From assembly GCF_028275115.1 (NCBI RefSeq), contig NZ_JAQCNH010000019.1, forward strand, positions 79,739-143,738: 64,000 nucleotides of DNA. Reading direction: 5' to 3'. The stretch is from Halorientalis sp. Lineage in GTDB: Archaea; Halobacteriota; Halobacteria; Halobacteriales; Haloarculaceae. Below are positions 53,381 to 61,416 of the stretch, one piece after another; the first letter of the stretch is position 1, and each line of letters begins with the position of its first letter. The position numbers and the translations under genes are program-made. The notes beneath the pieces are model-generated. The model was given only the letters and a program-made list of their open reading frames with translations, was not told the DNA's origin and did no database searches.

Positions 53381-53388
53381 GCTTATAC
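53381..53388 (+). promoter_or_regulatory. TATA box of the methylmalonyl-CoA mutase gene
   Basis: GCTTATAC is 26-33 bases before the ATG at 53414, fitting a leaderless archaeal promoter. The wider spacer from the divergent kinase gene is AT-richer than the surroundings. Confidence 0.5.
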
Positions 53389-53413
53389 ACGCCTGCTCCG
53401 TTTCTAAAAGCAC

Positions 53414-55093
53414 ATGTTCGACGAGGAAGACCTCCAGGAGATACGCTCGGGCAAAGCCGACTGGGACGAGGAGTCGGTCGCGCCGACCGTCGAACGGTTC
53501 GGCGAGCGCAGGGAGACGTTCACCACCGACACCGAGGGACAGCCCGTAGAACGCCTGTACACGCCCACAGACGTGGCCGACGTGGACTACGACGAAGACC
53601 TCGGGTTCCCCGGTGACGAGCCATACACTCGCGGGGTTTACCCTACGATGTATCGCGGCCGGCTCTGGACCATGCGCCAGTACGCCGGCATGGGCACGGC
53701 CAGAGAGACTAACGAGCGGTTCAATTACCTGCTCGACGAGGGCCAGACCGGGCTCTCGATGGCGTTCGACCTCCCGACGCAGATGGGGTACGATTCGGAC
53801 AACACGATGGCTGCCGGGGAGGTCGGCAAGACGGGTGTCGCTATCGACTCTCTCTCGGATATGGAGACCGTCTTCGACGGCATCCCGCTGGACGAAGTCT
53901 CGACCAGCATGACAATCAACGCGCCGGCCTCGGTCCTGCTCGCGATGTACATCGCCGTCGGTGACAAACAGGGCGCCGACCGTGAGGACCTCCGTGGGAC
54001 CATCCAGAACGACGTCCTCAAAGAGTACATCGCGCGCAACACCTACATCTACCCGCCGGAGCCGTCCATGCGGATCATCACCGACATCTTCGAGTTCTGT
54101 GCCGAGGAGGTCCCCAACTTCAACACTATCTCGATCTCGGGCTACCACGTCCGGGAGGCCGGTTCCACGGCGGCCCAGGAGATCGCTTTCACGCTCGGCA
54201 ACGGCATCGAGTACGTCGAGGCCGCCATCGAGGCCGGGCTGGATGTCGACGAGTTCGCCCCCCAGCTGTCATTCTTTTTTGCCTCCTACAACAACATCCT
54301 CGAGGAGGTCGCGAAGTTCCGCGCGGCCCGGCGGATGTGGTACCGGATCATGGAAGAGCGGTTCGACGCCGAGAACCCCAAGAGCAAACAACTGAAGTTC
54401 CACACGCAGACTGCGGGGTCGACGCTGACGGCCCAGCAGGTCGAGAACAACGTGGTCCGGGTGGCCTATCAGGCGCTCGCCGCCGTGCTGGGTGGCACCC
54501 AGAGCCTCCACACGAACGGGAAAGACGAGGCGGTCGGTCTGCCGACCGAAGACAGCGTCCGGACCGCCCTGCGAACACAGCAGATTCTCGCCCACGAGTC
54601 GGGCGCGGCGGACACTATTGACCCGCTCGGTGGGAGCTACTACGTGGAGAGTCTGACTGACGACCTCGAGGACGAGGCCTTCGAGATTCTGGAGCGGGTC
54701 GACGGCAAAGGCGGGATGCTCCCGGCCATCGAGAACCAGTGGGTCCAGCGGGAGATTCAGGACGTGGCCTTCGAGCGGCAGCGCGAACAGGAGAAGGGCG
54801 AGCGCATCATCGTCGGCGTCAACGACTATCAGGTCGAGGAAGAGGAGGACGTCGACATCGAGGAGGTCGACGAAGGCCTCGAACAGCAACAACAGGAGAC
54901 CCTCGCGGAGGTCCGCGCGGGCCGCGACGACGAGGCCGTCGAGGCCAAACTCGACGCCGTGCGCGAGGCCGCTCGCGAGGGAGAGAACCTCATGCCGTAC
55001 CTCGTCGACGCGGTCAAAGCCTACGCGACGACCGGCGAGGTCTGTGACGCCATGCGCGACGTGTTCGGCGAGTACCAGGGCGGCGGCATCTGA
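53414..55093 (+). CDS. Methylmalonyl-CoA mutase, large (catalytic) subunit
   Basis: 559-residue TIM-barrel subunit of the B12-dependent mutase that interconverts methylmalonyl-CoA and succinyl-CoA. Family blocks are visible in order: [156 protein letters not shown] and [18 protein letters not shown]. The B12-binding domain is not fused here, as in archaeal split enzymes; a separate small subunit must exist elsewhere. Methylmalonyl-CoA epimerase follows 1.2 kb downstream. Confidence 0.93.
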   Translation: MFDEEDLQEIRSGKADWDEESVAPTVERFGERRETFTTDTEGQPVERLYTPTDVADVDYDEDLGFPGDEPYTRGVYPTMYRGRLWTMRQYAGMGTARETNERFNYLLDEGQTGLSMAFDLPTQMGYDSDNTMAAGEVGKTGVAIDSLSDMETVFDGIPLDEVSTSMTINAPASVLLAMYIAVGDKQGADREDLRGTIQNDVLKEYIARNTYIYPPEPSMRIITDIFEFCAEEVPNFNTISISGYHVREAGSTAAQEIAFTLGNGIEYVEAAIEAGLDVDEFAPQLSFFFASYNNILEEVAKFRAARRMWYRIMEERFDAENPKSKQLKFHTQTAGSTLTAQQVENNVVRVAYQALAAVLGGTQSLHTNGKDEAVGLPTEDSVRTALRTQQILAHESGAADTIDPLGGSYYVESLTDDLEDEAFEILERVDGKGGMLPAIENQWVQREIQDVAFERQREQEKGERIIVGVNDYQVEEEEDVDIEEVDEGLEQQQQETLAEVRAGRDDEAVEAKLDAVREAAREGENLMPYLVDAVKAYATTGEVCDAMRDVFGEYQGGGI

Positions 55094-55156
55094 CGGCGAG
55101 ACCGCCCTTCCCGGCTGCCCGACGGTTTTCGACCAGCGACAGAACTAAGTAGATGT

Positions 55157-55205
55157 GTAAAGCACACTTTACTGTAAATCGACCTTTACGGAAACGTCGC
55201 TTTAC
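55157..55205. promoter_or_regulatory. Triple operator-like repeat (consensus GTAAA..N..CTTTAC) before the membrane protein/XRE pair
   Basis: Three 16-base imperfect palindromes follow each other: GTAAAGCACACTTTAC (55157-55172, perfect), GTAAATCGACCTTTAC (55174-55189) and GGAAACGTCGCTTTAC (55190-55205). The last ends 16 bases before the ATG at 55221, so a bound repressor would block the promoter. The XRE-type regulator encoded downstream is the obvious candidate to bind them (inference). Confidence 0.6.
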
Positions 55206-55220
55206 ACCGCCCTGACAATC

Positions 55221-55640
55221 ATGTCGACGACACAGGATCATCCAGCACACAGAGGACAGCGCTACAATCGCATCATCATGGCCGTCTTTGCGGTCGGGAT
55301 CGTGAGTTTCTTCGCCGGAATGTTGCTCGATCAGACCTTCGTCGGGCTGGTCGTGTACGCGGTCACCTGTCTCGGTGGGATCGCGACCCTGCTGTACCTG
55401 CAGTTCGCGAGTTCCGTCCAACTGAGCGACGAACGGGAACAGCAGCTTCACGAGCGGGCCAGCGGCACGGCCATTATGATCGCCACCTACGTCGGCCTCC
55501 CCGTCGTGATCGGTTTTTACCTGCTGGACACCCTCGGCTACTACGCAATCCCGCCGGTCGTCTGGGGCGGCATCTACGCCTACTCCGCCCTCTTCCTGCT
55601 GTGGGGGGTCGTCTACACCGTCGTCCGCTACAACGCATGA
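55221..55640 (+). CDS. Small membrane protein, DUF2178-like
   Basis: 139 residues with four membrane segments, in pairs (IIMAVFAVGIVSFFAGMLL, GLVVYAVTCLGGIATLLYL, AIMIATYVGLPVVIGFYLL, IPPVVWGGIYAYSALFLLWG), a pattern of the DUF2178 group that often accompanies small XRE regulators. The middle has LSDEREQQLHERASGTA, a conserved cytosolic helix. Function unknown. Its last codons overlap the regulator start (ATGA), so the two are translationally coupled. Confidence 0.75.
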   Translation: MSTTQDHPAHRGQRYNRIIMAVFAVGIVSFFAGMLLDQTFVGLVVYAVTCLGGIATLLYLQFASSVQLSDEREQQLHERASGTAIMIATYVGLPVVIGFYLLDTLGYYAIPPVVWGGIYAYSALFLLWGVVYTVVRYNA

Positions 55641-55852
55641 AAAACGATCTCCGCGATCGACGCCAGCGACACGATCTGAGTCAGGCCGACCTGGCCGCAG
55701 CGGTTGACGTGACCCGGCAGACGATCAACTCCATCGAGCGCGGCCGGTACGACCCCTCGCTCGAACTCGCGTTCGACCTGGCAGACCACTTCGACTGCCG
55801 AATCGGGGACATCTTCGACCCGAACTCGCCGCCCGCTGACGCTACAGGCTGA
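55637..55852 (+). CDS. XRE-family helix-turn-helix transcriptional regulator
   Basis: 71-residue Cro/C1-type HTH protein. MKNDLRDRRQRHDLSQADLAAAVDVTRQTINSIERGRYDPSLELAFDLADHFDCRIGDIFD is the YozG-like short regulator type, with the recognition helix in VTRQTINSIERG. It overlaps the upstream membrane protein gene and probably regulates the pair through the palindromes at 55157-55205. Start at ATG 55637. Confidence 0.87.
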   Translation: MKNDLRDRRQRHDLSQADLAAAVDVTRQTINSIERGRYDPSLELAFDLADHFDCRIGDIFDPNSPPADATG

Positions 55853-56094
55853 CCGACATCATCACTTCGTCGACCGATTCGCCGTCGATCCGGTAGTGGC
55901 TCTCGTGGACGGCTTCGACCGCCCCGGCGTGAGCCTCGAAGAAGTCGATAGCGCCCTCGTTCGTGGCCGGGAAACTGCTGTACAGCGTCGTCAGTCCCAT
56001 CTCTTCGGTCCAGTTGAGCCCGTGGTCGAGCAGGCGACTTCCGATTCCGTGCCCGCGGTGGGCCTCGGCTAATCCGGTGACATCCTCCTCGGCG
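55842..56094 (-). pseudogene. GNAT acetyltransferase, C-terminal remnant cut by the repeat at 56077
   Basis: From the stop at 55842-55844 upward, the minus strand reads as the second half of a GNAT protein: VTGLAEAHRGHGIGSRLLDHGLNWTEEMGLTTLYSSFPATNEGAIDFFEAHAGAVEAVHESHYRIDGESVDEVMMSVSL, with the acetyl-CoA loop RGHGIGSRLL. At about 56094 it runs into the compound hairpin repeat and no N-terminal half is found beyond it. The enzyme is therefore inactive. Its tail overlaps the XRE gene by 11 bases. Confidence 0.72.
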
Positions 56095-56158
56095 TAAACG
56101 GAGAGGGAGCGGAGCTCCCTCAGGCAGTCGGGCGTAGCCCGACGACGGCGGGGCTTCC
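56077..56158. repeat. Compound hairpin repeat, copy 2 (IS200/IS605-end-like)
   Basis: 82 bases nearly identical to 40970-41051: GTGACATCC start, outer arms CCTCGGCGT/ACGGCGGGG, inner hairpins GGGAGC-GGA-GCTCCC and GTCGGGC-GTA-GCCCGAC, and GGCTTCC end. It truncates a GNAT gene. No transposase gene is next to it, so it is a solo structured end or a very short mobile element. Confidence 0.65.
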
Positions 56159-56248
56159 CACACAGCGGGAATGTCAGTCAGTTACAATGACAGTTACCAC
56201 GTACTACAGTGTCGCAGGGCTGATTGTCCCGTCGCCCACAGTCGGAGT

Positions 56249-56635
56249 ATGCAGTTCGACCACGCGGGCATCGCGACCGACGACGCGGGTGCACTCACCG
56301 AGCAGTACGCGACCCTGTTCGACGCGACGGTCGCTCACGAGGAACAGTTCGACGGTATGCAGGTCGTCTTTCTCGACTTCGGAAACGGCTTTTTCGAGGT
56401 ACTCGAGCCGACGACGGACGAGGGGGCCATCGCGAGCTATCTCGACCGGAGCGGTCCCGGTATCCACCACCTCGCGGTGGCGACTGCCGACATCGTGGCG
56501 GCCATCGAGCACGCTCGCGAGGCCGGTGTGGAGTTGATCGACGACGCGCCGCGGGAGGGAGCCTGGGGCCACGAGGTGGCGTTCCTGCACCCCGAATCGA
56601 CCGGTGGGGTTTTGCTCGAATTCGTCGAACATTAA
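56249..56635 (+). CDS. mce: Methylmalonyl-CoA epimerase
   Basis: 128-residue VOC-fold epimerase that interconverts the R and S forms of methylmalonyl-CoA for the mutase encoded at 53414. The family sequence starts QFDHAGIATDDAGALTEQYATLF and has the metal residues His (DHAGI, GIHHLAV) and Glu (FFEVLEPT, LLEFVEH). The GPGIHHLAVATADIVAAIE block is specific to Mce. The ATG at 56249 is used because the upstream extension is unlike the family. The 3' end overlaps the convergent kinase gene by four bases. Confidence 0.9.
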   Translation: MQFDHAGIATDDAGALTEQYATLFDATVAHEEQFDGMQVVFLDFGNGFFEVLEPTTDEGAIASYLDRSGPGIHHLAVATADIVAAIEHAREAGVELIDDAPREGAWGHEVAFLHPESTGGVLLEFVEH

Positions 56636-58458
56636 ACCGCTGCCGGTCCGACCTCGGCGGGGTCGCGGAAACACTCGATCTCGAAGCGTGCGCCGCCTTC
56701 CGGGCTCTCGGCGACGGAGAGCTTCCAGCCGTGAGCTCCGACGATGTCTCGAACGATTGCGAGACCGAGACCGGTGCCCTCCTCATGGGTGGTGTAGCCC
56801 TGTTCGAGCACTTCGCCGCGCTCGTCCTCGGGAATACCTGCACCGGTGTCCTCGACGTAGAAGCCGGTGCCGTCCGCGAGCAGGTCGACCCGAATCGTGA
56901 GCTCGCCGTCGTTGTGGTCGAGTGCGTTCCGATAGAGGTTCTCGAAGACGCTGAACAGGCGGTTTCGGTCGCTCTCCAGTTCGAGGTCCAGGTCGGCCTC
57001 GAGCGTCGCTCGGTCGGTGTCGACGTTCACCCAGGCCTTGGTTGCGACCGCACCCACGTCTACGTCTTCCGTCTCCGTGATCGCCTTCCCGGAGCGAGCC
57101 AGCGTGAGCGCGTCGTCGATGATGTCGCGCATGCGGCCGTGTGCCGTCTCCAGTTCGTCGACGCTTTTCTCGTGGTCGTTGCCGAGTTTGGCATCCAGCA
57201 GTTCGACGTGACCGGTGGCGACGTTGAGGGGATTGCGGAGGTCGTGGGAGACGATGCTGGCAAACCGGTCCAGCCGCTCGTTCTGGTGTTCGAGCTGTTG
57301 GGTTTGCTGTTCGAGGTCCTGTTTCTGCTGACGCAGTTCCTCCTCGCGCTGCCGGAGCACCTGCTCACGTTCCTTCTGGTCGGTTATGTCGTATATCAGC
57401 ACGCTCTGCCCGGCGAAGGTCCCGGATCGGTCCTCGATATCGGAGATGTTGATGTCGTAACAGCGTTCCTCTGTCTCCGAAACGGGGACCCATATCTGGT
57501 CGCGCCGCTCGGTCAGGAGCTCTCCCGCCTCGTAGTCGTCCCAGTACTTCCCCAGGTCGATCACGTCGAAAATGAGCTTGCCGATGACGCGGCTGTGCAA
57601 CCCGAACATCTTCCGGGCCGTCGAGTTGATGTCGACGACCCGGCCGTCGTCGTCGAGAATCATGACACCGCTGTCGATCTCCTCGATGACGAAGTCACGG
57701 GCTAGCGGCAACACGTCGTCGAACCGAGAACTCAACGCCGAGACGACCCTGTCGACCGGGAGCAGCTTCACGAACCGGATACTGAAAAACAGCACGAGGC
57801 TGATGGCGCCCCAGAATAAAAACGAGAGCGGCACGAGCATCAGGTGTGGGAACGGGCTCAGGCCTGCGAACGTAATCATGTTACAGATCCACATCGACAG
57901 ACCGCCGAACGCGAGTACCAGGCTCAGCTTCCGGTAGAGATTCCGGGAGTGTGCCGCCTTCCGAAACAACAGGACCGTCGCCGCGAACATACACAGATAG
58001 GTCAGCCCCACGAACGCCCAGACGAGCGGCCCCCAGTCGTACTGTAGCAGCTGCATCGAGCCTTCTTCGACCACCCGCACGTTTCTGAGAACCAGCCCGG
58101 TAGTATCCGTGGTCAGCGTCGTCGGGACGTACGCGAGCGGCACGAGCATCAGTCCCAGTCTGGTGGGCCGTGGCACTCTGTCGTAGTTACCGGTGTACGC
58201 GGCCGCGAACAGGAACCAGCTCGCACACAGGTACACCGAGGTCGTGAACAACAGCGTCAGGAAGAGGAGTTTCAGCTGTCGCGCCTCGCTCGCGACGGTC
58301 ACCGCGAGAAACAACGACCACGCGGCGATGCAGGCCATCGCCACGGCGAACCAGACCATCCCGCGCCGGTCGCGTTTTTTGTACCCGAGGTAACTGGCCA
58401 CCGACGAGAGGACCACGACGAGCAACAACGCGGGTAGGTAAATGCTGTACTGGAACAT
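56632..58458 (-). CDS. Sensor histidine kinase, 7TM N-terminus plus PAS, HisKA, HATPase (paralog)
   Basis: 608-residue membrane kinase with the same layout as 51544-53253. Seven hydrophobic helices (residues 1-240) are followed by a PAS domain (EIDSGVMILDDDGRVVDINSTARKMFGL), a long Gln-rich coiled coil (REEELRQQKQDLEQQTQQLEHQNERLDRF) and HisKA with FASIVSHDLRNPLNVATGHVELL. The HATPase part has N box NLYRNALDHND and GAGIPEDERGEVLEQGYTTHEEGTGLGLAIVRDI. It was probably duplicated from the other kinase or shares its origin. No cognate response regulator is adjacent. Confidence 0.9.
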   Translation of the reverse strand: MFQYSIYLPALLLVVVLSSVASYLGYKKRDRRGMVWFAVAMACIAAWSLFLAVTVASEARQLKLLFLTLLFTTSVYLCASWFLFAAAYTGNYDRVPRPTRLGLMLVPLAYVPTTLTTDTTGLVLRNVRVVEEGSMQLLQYDWGPLVWAFVGLTYLCMFAATVLLFRKAAHSRNLYRKLSLVLAFGGLSMWICNMITFAGLSPFPHLMLVPLSFLFWGAISLVLFFSIRFVKLLPVDRVVSALSSRFDDVLPLARDFVIEEIDSGVMILDDDGRVVDINSTARKMFGLHSRVIGKLIFDVIDLGKYWDDYEAGELLTERRDQIWVPVSETEERCYDINISDIEDRSGTFAGQSVLIYDITDQKEREQVLRQREEELRQQKQDLEQQTQQLEHQNERLDRFASIVSHDLRNPLNVATGHVELLDAKLGNDHEKSVDELETAHGRMRDIIDDALTLARSGKAITETEDVDVGAVATKAWVNVDTDRATLEADLDLELESDRNRLFSVFENLYRNALDHNDGELTIRVDLLADGTGFYVEDTGAGIPEDERGEVLEQGYTTHEEGTGLGLAIVRDIVGAHGWKLSVAESPEGGARFEIECFRDPAEVGPAAV

Positions 58459-58544
58459 GGACGTAGGTCTGCCGCTTCTTCCGACCGACGAGCAGTTCTC
58501 TTACTTTCGCCTGTCTCCTAACGAGTTTAAACGTACCTCCCGCG

Positions 58545-59138
58545 CTATCGAAGATGATAACAGTCCCACTTGGCGGCCCGGAACTCGCCCGCCGAGTGCA
58601 TCCGGGTCGGCGGTCGGGCGAACCATGCAGCCCCGTTGAGGTCGCCGGGCTGAACGGCCAGGTGGCCGCCCTCGTAGCGGCCGTCGAAGAAGACCCATAG
58701 CGTGTGGAGCCGTTCGTCGTCATCACCCCTCGAAACGCTAACGCGCCGCCGTATCAGAAACGGCTCGGTGACCCGACAGTCAACCCCGGTCTCCTCGTGG
58801 ACTTCGCGCACGGCCGCCTCCTCGTAGGACTCGCCGCACTCCCGACCCCCGCCGGGGAGGCCCCACCTGGTAGAACCCCGCGAGAGGACCATCAGCACCC
58901 GCCGGTCCTCCTCGATGTCGGCCGGGAGCGACTCCGAGAGCGGCACGGTCTCGGGCGGTTCGCGGACCACCCAGACGTAGCCGCCGCCGGTGTACCCTTC
59001 CGCGGTCAGGTCACGCAACTCCGGAAACACCTCGGCGGGCACTTTCTCGCGTTCCTCTCGGACGGGCACGTCGCCGTACTCCGCCAGCAGGCGGTCCTGC
59101 CGACGGTCGACCTCCGCCCGATTGACCTCGCGGTTCAT
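58545..59138 (-). CDS. Nudix hydrolase with N-terminal extension
   Basis: 197 residues. A Nudix box GGGRECGESYEEAAVREVHEETGV (about residues 96-119) with REVHEE identifies a pyrophosphohydrolase; the flanking RWGLPGGG and FLIRRRVSVSRGDDDERLHTLWVFFDGRYEGG fit the fold. The N-terminal 80 residues (EVNRAEVDRRQDRLLAEYGDVPVREEREKVPAEVFPELRDL) are found in a haloarchaeal Nudix subgroup. Substrate unknown. A GTG six bases further upstream (59144) is also possible. Confidence 0.82.
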   Translation of the reverse strand: MNREVNRAEVDRRQDRLLAEYGDVPVREEREKVPAEVFPELRDLTAEGYTGGGYVWVVREPPETVPLSESLPADIEEDRRVLMVLSRGSTRWGLPGGGRECGESYEEAAVREVHEETGVDCRVTEPFLIRRRVSVSRGDDDERLHTLWVFFDGRYEGGHLAVQPGDLNGAAWFARPPTRMHSAGEFRAAKWDCYHLR

Positions 59139-59193
59139 CTTCACCCCACCGTTTTCGTTCGCACTGAAATGTTCTCCGACTCGGCAGACGGTG

Positions 59194-60147
59194 TCAGCCC
59201 GTCAGCGTCTCGAACACCTCCTGCTCGGTCTCCTGGACCGTCGAGAGGTGTCCCAGGTCGGGGTAGAACTGTGACTCTGCGGTCGGGATAGCCTCGGTGA
59301 GGTACAGCCCCATCGCCGGCGGGACGACGGTGTCTGCTTTCCCGTACCACAGCCACATTGGGACCGAAATCGCCCCGAGGTCGACCCCCCACGGCCGGCC
59401 GAAAAGCGCGGTTTCGGTCACCAGCGGGTCGAGTCCGTGATGACGGCGCGACTCGACCATGCTCGCGTGGACGACCATCCCTAGTCTCCCCGTCCAGACC
59501 GGTCCGTCCGCCGGCGCGGCGTTCTCGGCCATGGATTCGAGGAAGGTTTCCCGGTCGCCGAGCGCCTGCCGCCCGCCGAGCCACAGGCCGAGTTTCGTCA
59601 CTGGCGGGAGAACGCGGGCGCCGTAGTACCAGAGTCGGTCTCGCAGGCCGACCGCCGCCATCGGACCGAGTCCGCAGACGACCCCTGCCCGCTCGACGCG
59701 CTGGTCCAGGAGTGCCGCGGTCGCCACAGCGTACGGACCGCCGGCCGAAATCCCGAGAACGGAGAACTCGTCGAGGCCCAGCGTGTCGGCCATATCGGCC
59801 ACGTCGGCGGGCCAGTCGGTCAGCGTGCGCCCGTGAGCCGGATCGGAGACGCCGAAACCCGGCCGCTCCGGGGCGACCACGCGGGCGTTCTGCTCGCGGG
59901 CCACGCCGTCGAACGCGGCGGCGAACACGCGCGAGTTGGGGAAGCCGTGGAACAGCACCAACGGCTCACCGTCCGGGTCGCCGACGGTCGCGTATCCGAG
60001 GTCGCGGCCGTCACGGAGCTCTACAGTGCAGGGGTCGTCGGCGATTTCGGCGGCCAGTTCGAGAGCGTCGGACTCCCCGCCGACCGCGTCCGTCGCTGGC
60101 TCTGTCCCGACACCGAGCCACTCACCGAGCGCGTCGCGCAGTCGCAT
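59194..60147 (-). CDS. Alpha/beta-fold hydrolase
   Basis: 317-residue hydrolase. The oxyanion motif LFHGFPNSR (about 71-79), the nucleophile elbow GISAGGPYA with the active Ser (about 133-141), a helical cap (MAENAAPADGPVWTGRLGMVVHASMVESRRHHGL), the late acid in WLWYGKADTVVP and the His in DLGHLS are all present. Esterase, dehalogenase or epoxide hydrolase activity cannot be separated by sequence. The N-terminal 30 residues are a haloarchaeal addition. Confidence 0.86.
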   Translation of the reverse strand: MRLRDALGEWLGVGTEPATDAVGGESDALELAAEIADDPCTVELRDGRDLGYATVGDPDGEPLVLFHGFPNSRVFAAAFDGVAREQNARVVAPERPGFGVSDPAHGRTLTDWPADVADMADTLGLDEFSVLGISAGGPYAVATAALLDQRVERAGVVCGLGPMAAVGLRDRLWYYGARVLPPVTKLGLWLGGRQALGDRETFLESMAENAAPADGPVWTGRLGMVVHASMVESRRHHGLDPLVTETALFGRPWGVDLGAISVPMWLWYGKADTVVPPAMGLYLTEAIPTAESQFYPDLGHLSTVQETEQEVFETLTG

Positions 60148-60191
60148 AGCTCAGGGTCGTGTCGCGCTCCGAATAACGGTTCGGGACGGCC

Positions 60192-60581
60192 TCAGTCGTA
60201 GTACTCCAGATACAGTGCGATCCCTTTCAGACCGAGGTAGAGCCCGAGCGGAATCCCGACCAGGGCGTGCCCGATGGGGCTGTCGAGGAAGCCAGCGACG
60301 ACGCCGACGACGCCGCCGAGAAATCCAACCACGCCACCGACGAGGCCGAGCAGGGTCTCGACGATGCCGCCGCCGTCGTCACCGTCGCCCTCGGCGGTCT
60401 GTAGCTGGGAGCCGTCGGTAGTCGCGTTCGCGGCCGTCGTCGCCTCGGTGGCGGTCTCCTGGGCCTGTGCAGTTGTCGAGCCGAACCCAGGCCCTGAACT
60501 GGCGAGTACCGTAACCGCGCCTGCGACCAGCAGGACGGCACCGACTCGGCCTGCGAGGTGGGACCATCGACGGACACTCAT
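60192..60581 (-). CDS. Exported/membrane protein with Gly/Val-rich helical C-terminus, unknown
   Basis: 129 residues. A signal-like helix (residues about 8-30, RVGAVLLVAGAVTVLASS) is followed by a Thr/Ala-rich low-complexity stretch and two glycine-rich hydrophobic segments (GIVETLLGLVGGVVGFLGGVVGVVAGFL and IGHALVGIPLGLYLGLKGIALYL). It probably spans the membrane two or three times. Start at ATG 60581; an upstream in-frame start would add 12 residues. No family recognised. Confidence 0.65.
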   Translation of the reverse strand: MSVRRWSHLAGRVGAVLLVAGAVTVLASSGPGFGSTTAQAQETATEATTAANATTDGSQLQTAEGDGDDGGGIVETLLGLVGGVVGFLGGVVGVVAGFLDSPIGHALVGIPLGLYLGLKGIALYLEYYD

Positions 60582-60632
60582 CACGCGGAGTACCGACCGG
60601 CGGGGGTTAAATCTCACCCGCGTTTCGCCACC

Positions 60633-61274
60633 CTAGCCGAAGTTCTCGACCTTGGCACCGTCGGGGTCGCCGTCTGCCGCGTCGATGGCGGTCGTCGCGG
60701 CGTCGAGGAAGTCCGCGAATCCGTAGACGAACACCTGCTCACCGTCCGCGTGAGTCAACACGTCGCTCGTGGCCGCCGTTATATCGTCGTCTGTATCGAG
60801 ACGGTGAACCGTGATACCCTCGGCTTCAAGATCCGCGAGGGCCGCCTCCCGGATAGGGTCGTCGTCGCGGTAAACGATGGCGGCTTCGTTGTCGTCCGCG
60901 AGCGCGCGGCGTGCGATGCCGACCGCGGGACCGACGCCCGGACCACCCGCGAGGACGACCGCACGGGGTTCGTCCTCGTAGTAGGCGCTTCCGTATGGGC
61001 CCGACACGGTGAGTTCGTCGTCGGCGTCCAGGTCCGCGAGGACCGGTCCGAGCGCCCCGTCCGGGTCGATTTCGACGGTGACCTCGAAGGTGTCCGCTAC
61101 GTCCGACGAGGAGATGGTGTAGAATCGGCTCTCGCGCTCGCCGCCGACCTCGGCGACGAGCTTGACGAACTGGCCCGGGCGGGCCGAGAAGTCCGCAGGC
61201 GACTCGAAGTCGATGGCGATGGCGTTCTGACCGACCGACGACACGGCAGCAACGGAGACGGATTCGTCTTCCAT
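60633..61274 (-). CDS. FNR-like FAD/NAD(P)-binding oxidoreductase
   Basis: 213-residue ferredoxin-reductase-type flavoprotein. The FAD domain has SARPGQFVKL and RFYTISSS (RxYS-like), the NAD(P) domain starts with AVVLAGGPGVGPAVGIAR and ends with a VYGFADFL-like helix, and the C-terminus is shortened to VENFG. It may transfer electrons between NAD(P)H and a ferredoxin or flavodoxin. It is divergent from korA, which also uses ferredoxin, so a functional link is possible (inference). ATG 61274. Confidence 0.85.
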   Translation of the reverse strand: MEDESVSVAAVSSVGQNAIAIDFESPADFSARPGQFVKLVAEVGGERESRFYTISSSDVADTFEVTVEIDPDGALGPVLADLDADDELTVSGPYGSAYYEDEPRAVVLAGGPGVGPAVGIARRALADDNEAAIVYRDDDPIREAALADLEAEGITVHRLDTDDDITAATSDVLTHADGEQVFVYGFADFLDAATTAIDAADGDPDGAKVENFG

Positions 61275-61416
61275 ATTTGGACCCTGAGTGCCCTTGCCGA
61301 AAGGTGCTTTCGGTCCGGAGAGAAATGGACGTACAGTCATTTAACGAAACGATTTGCAGGTTTGAACAGCTATTGCAGAAGGCTTTTGCGTCACCGCTGG
61401 GTAGCTGACTGTTAGT

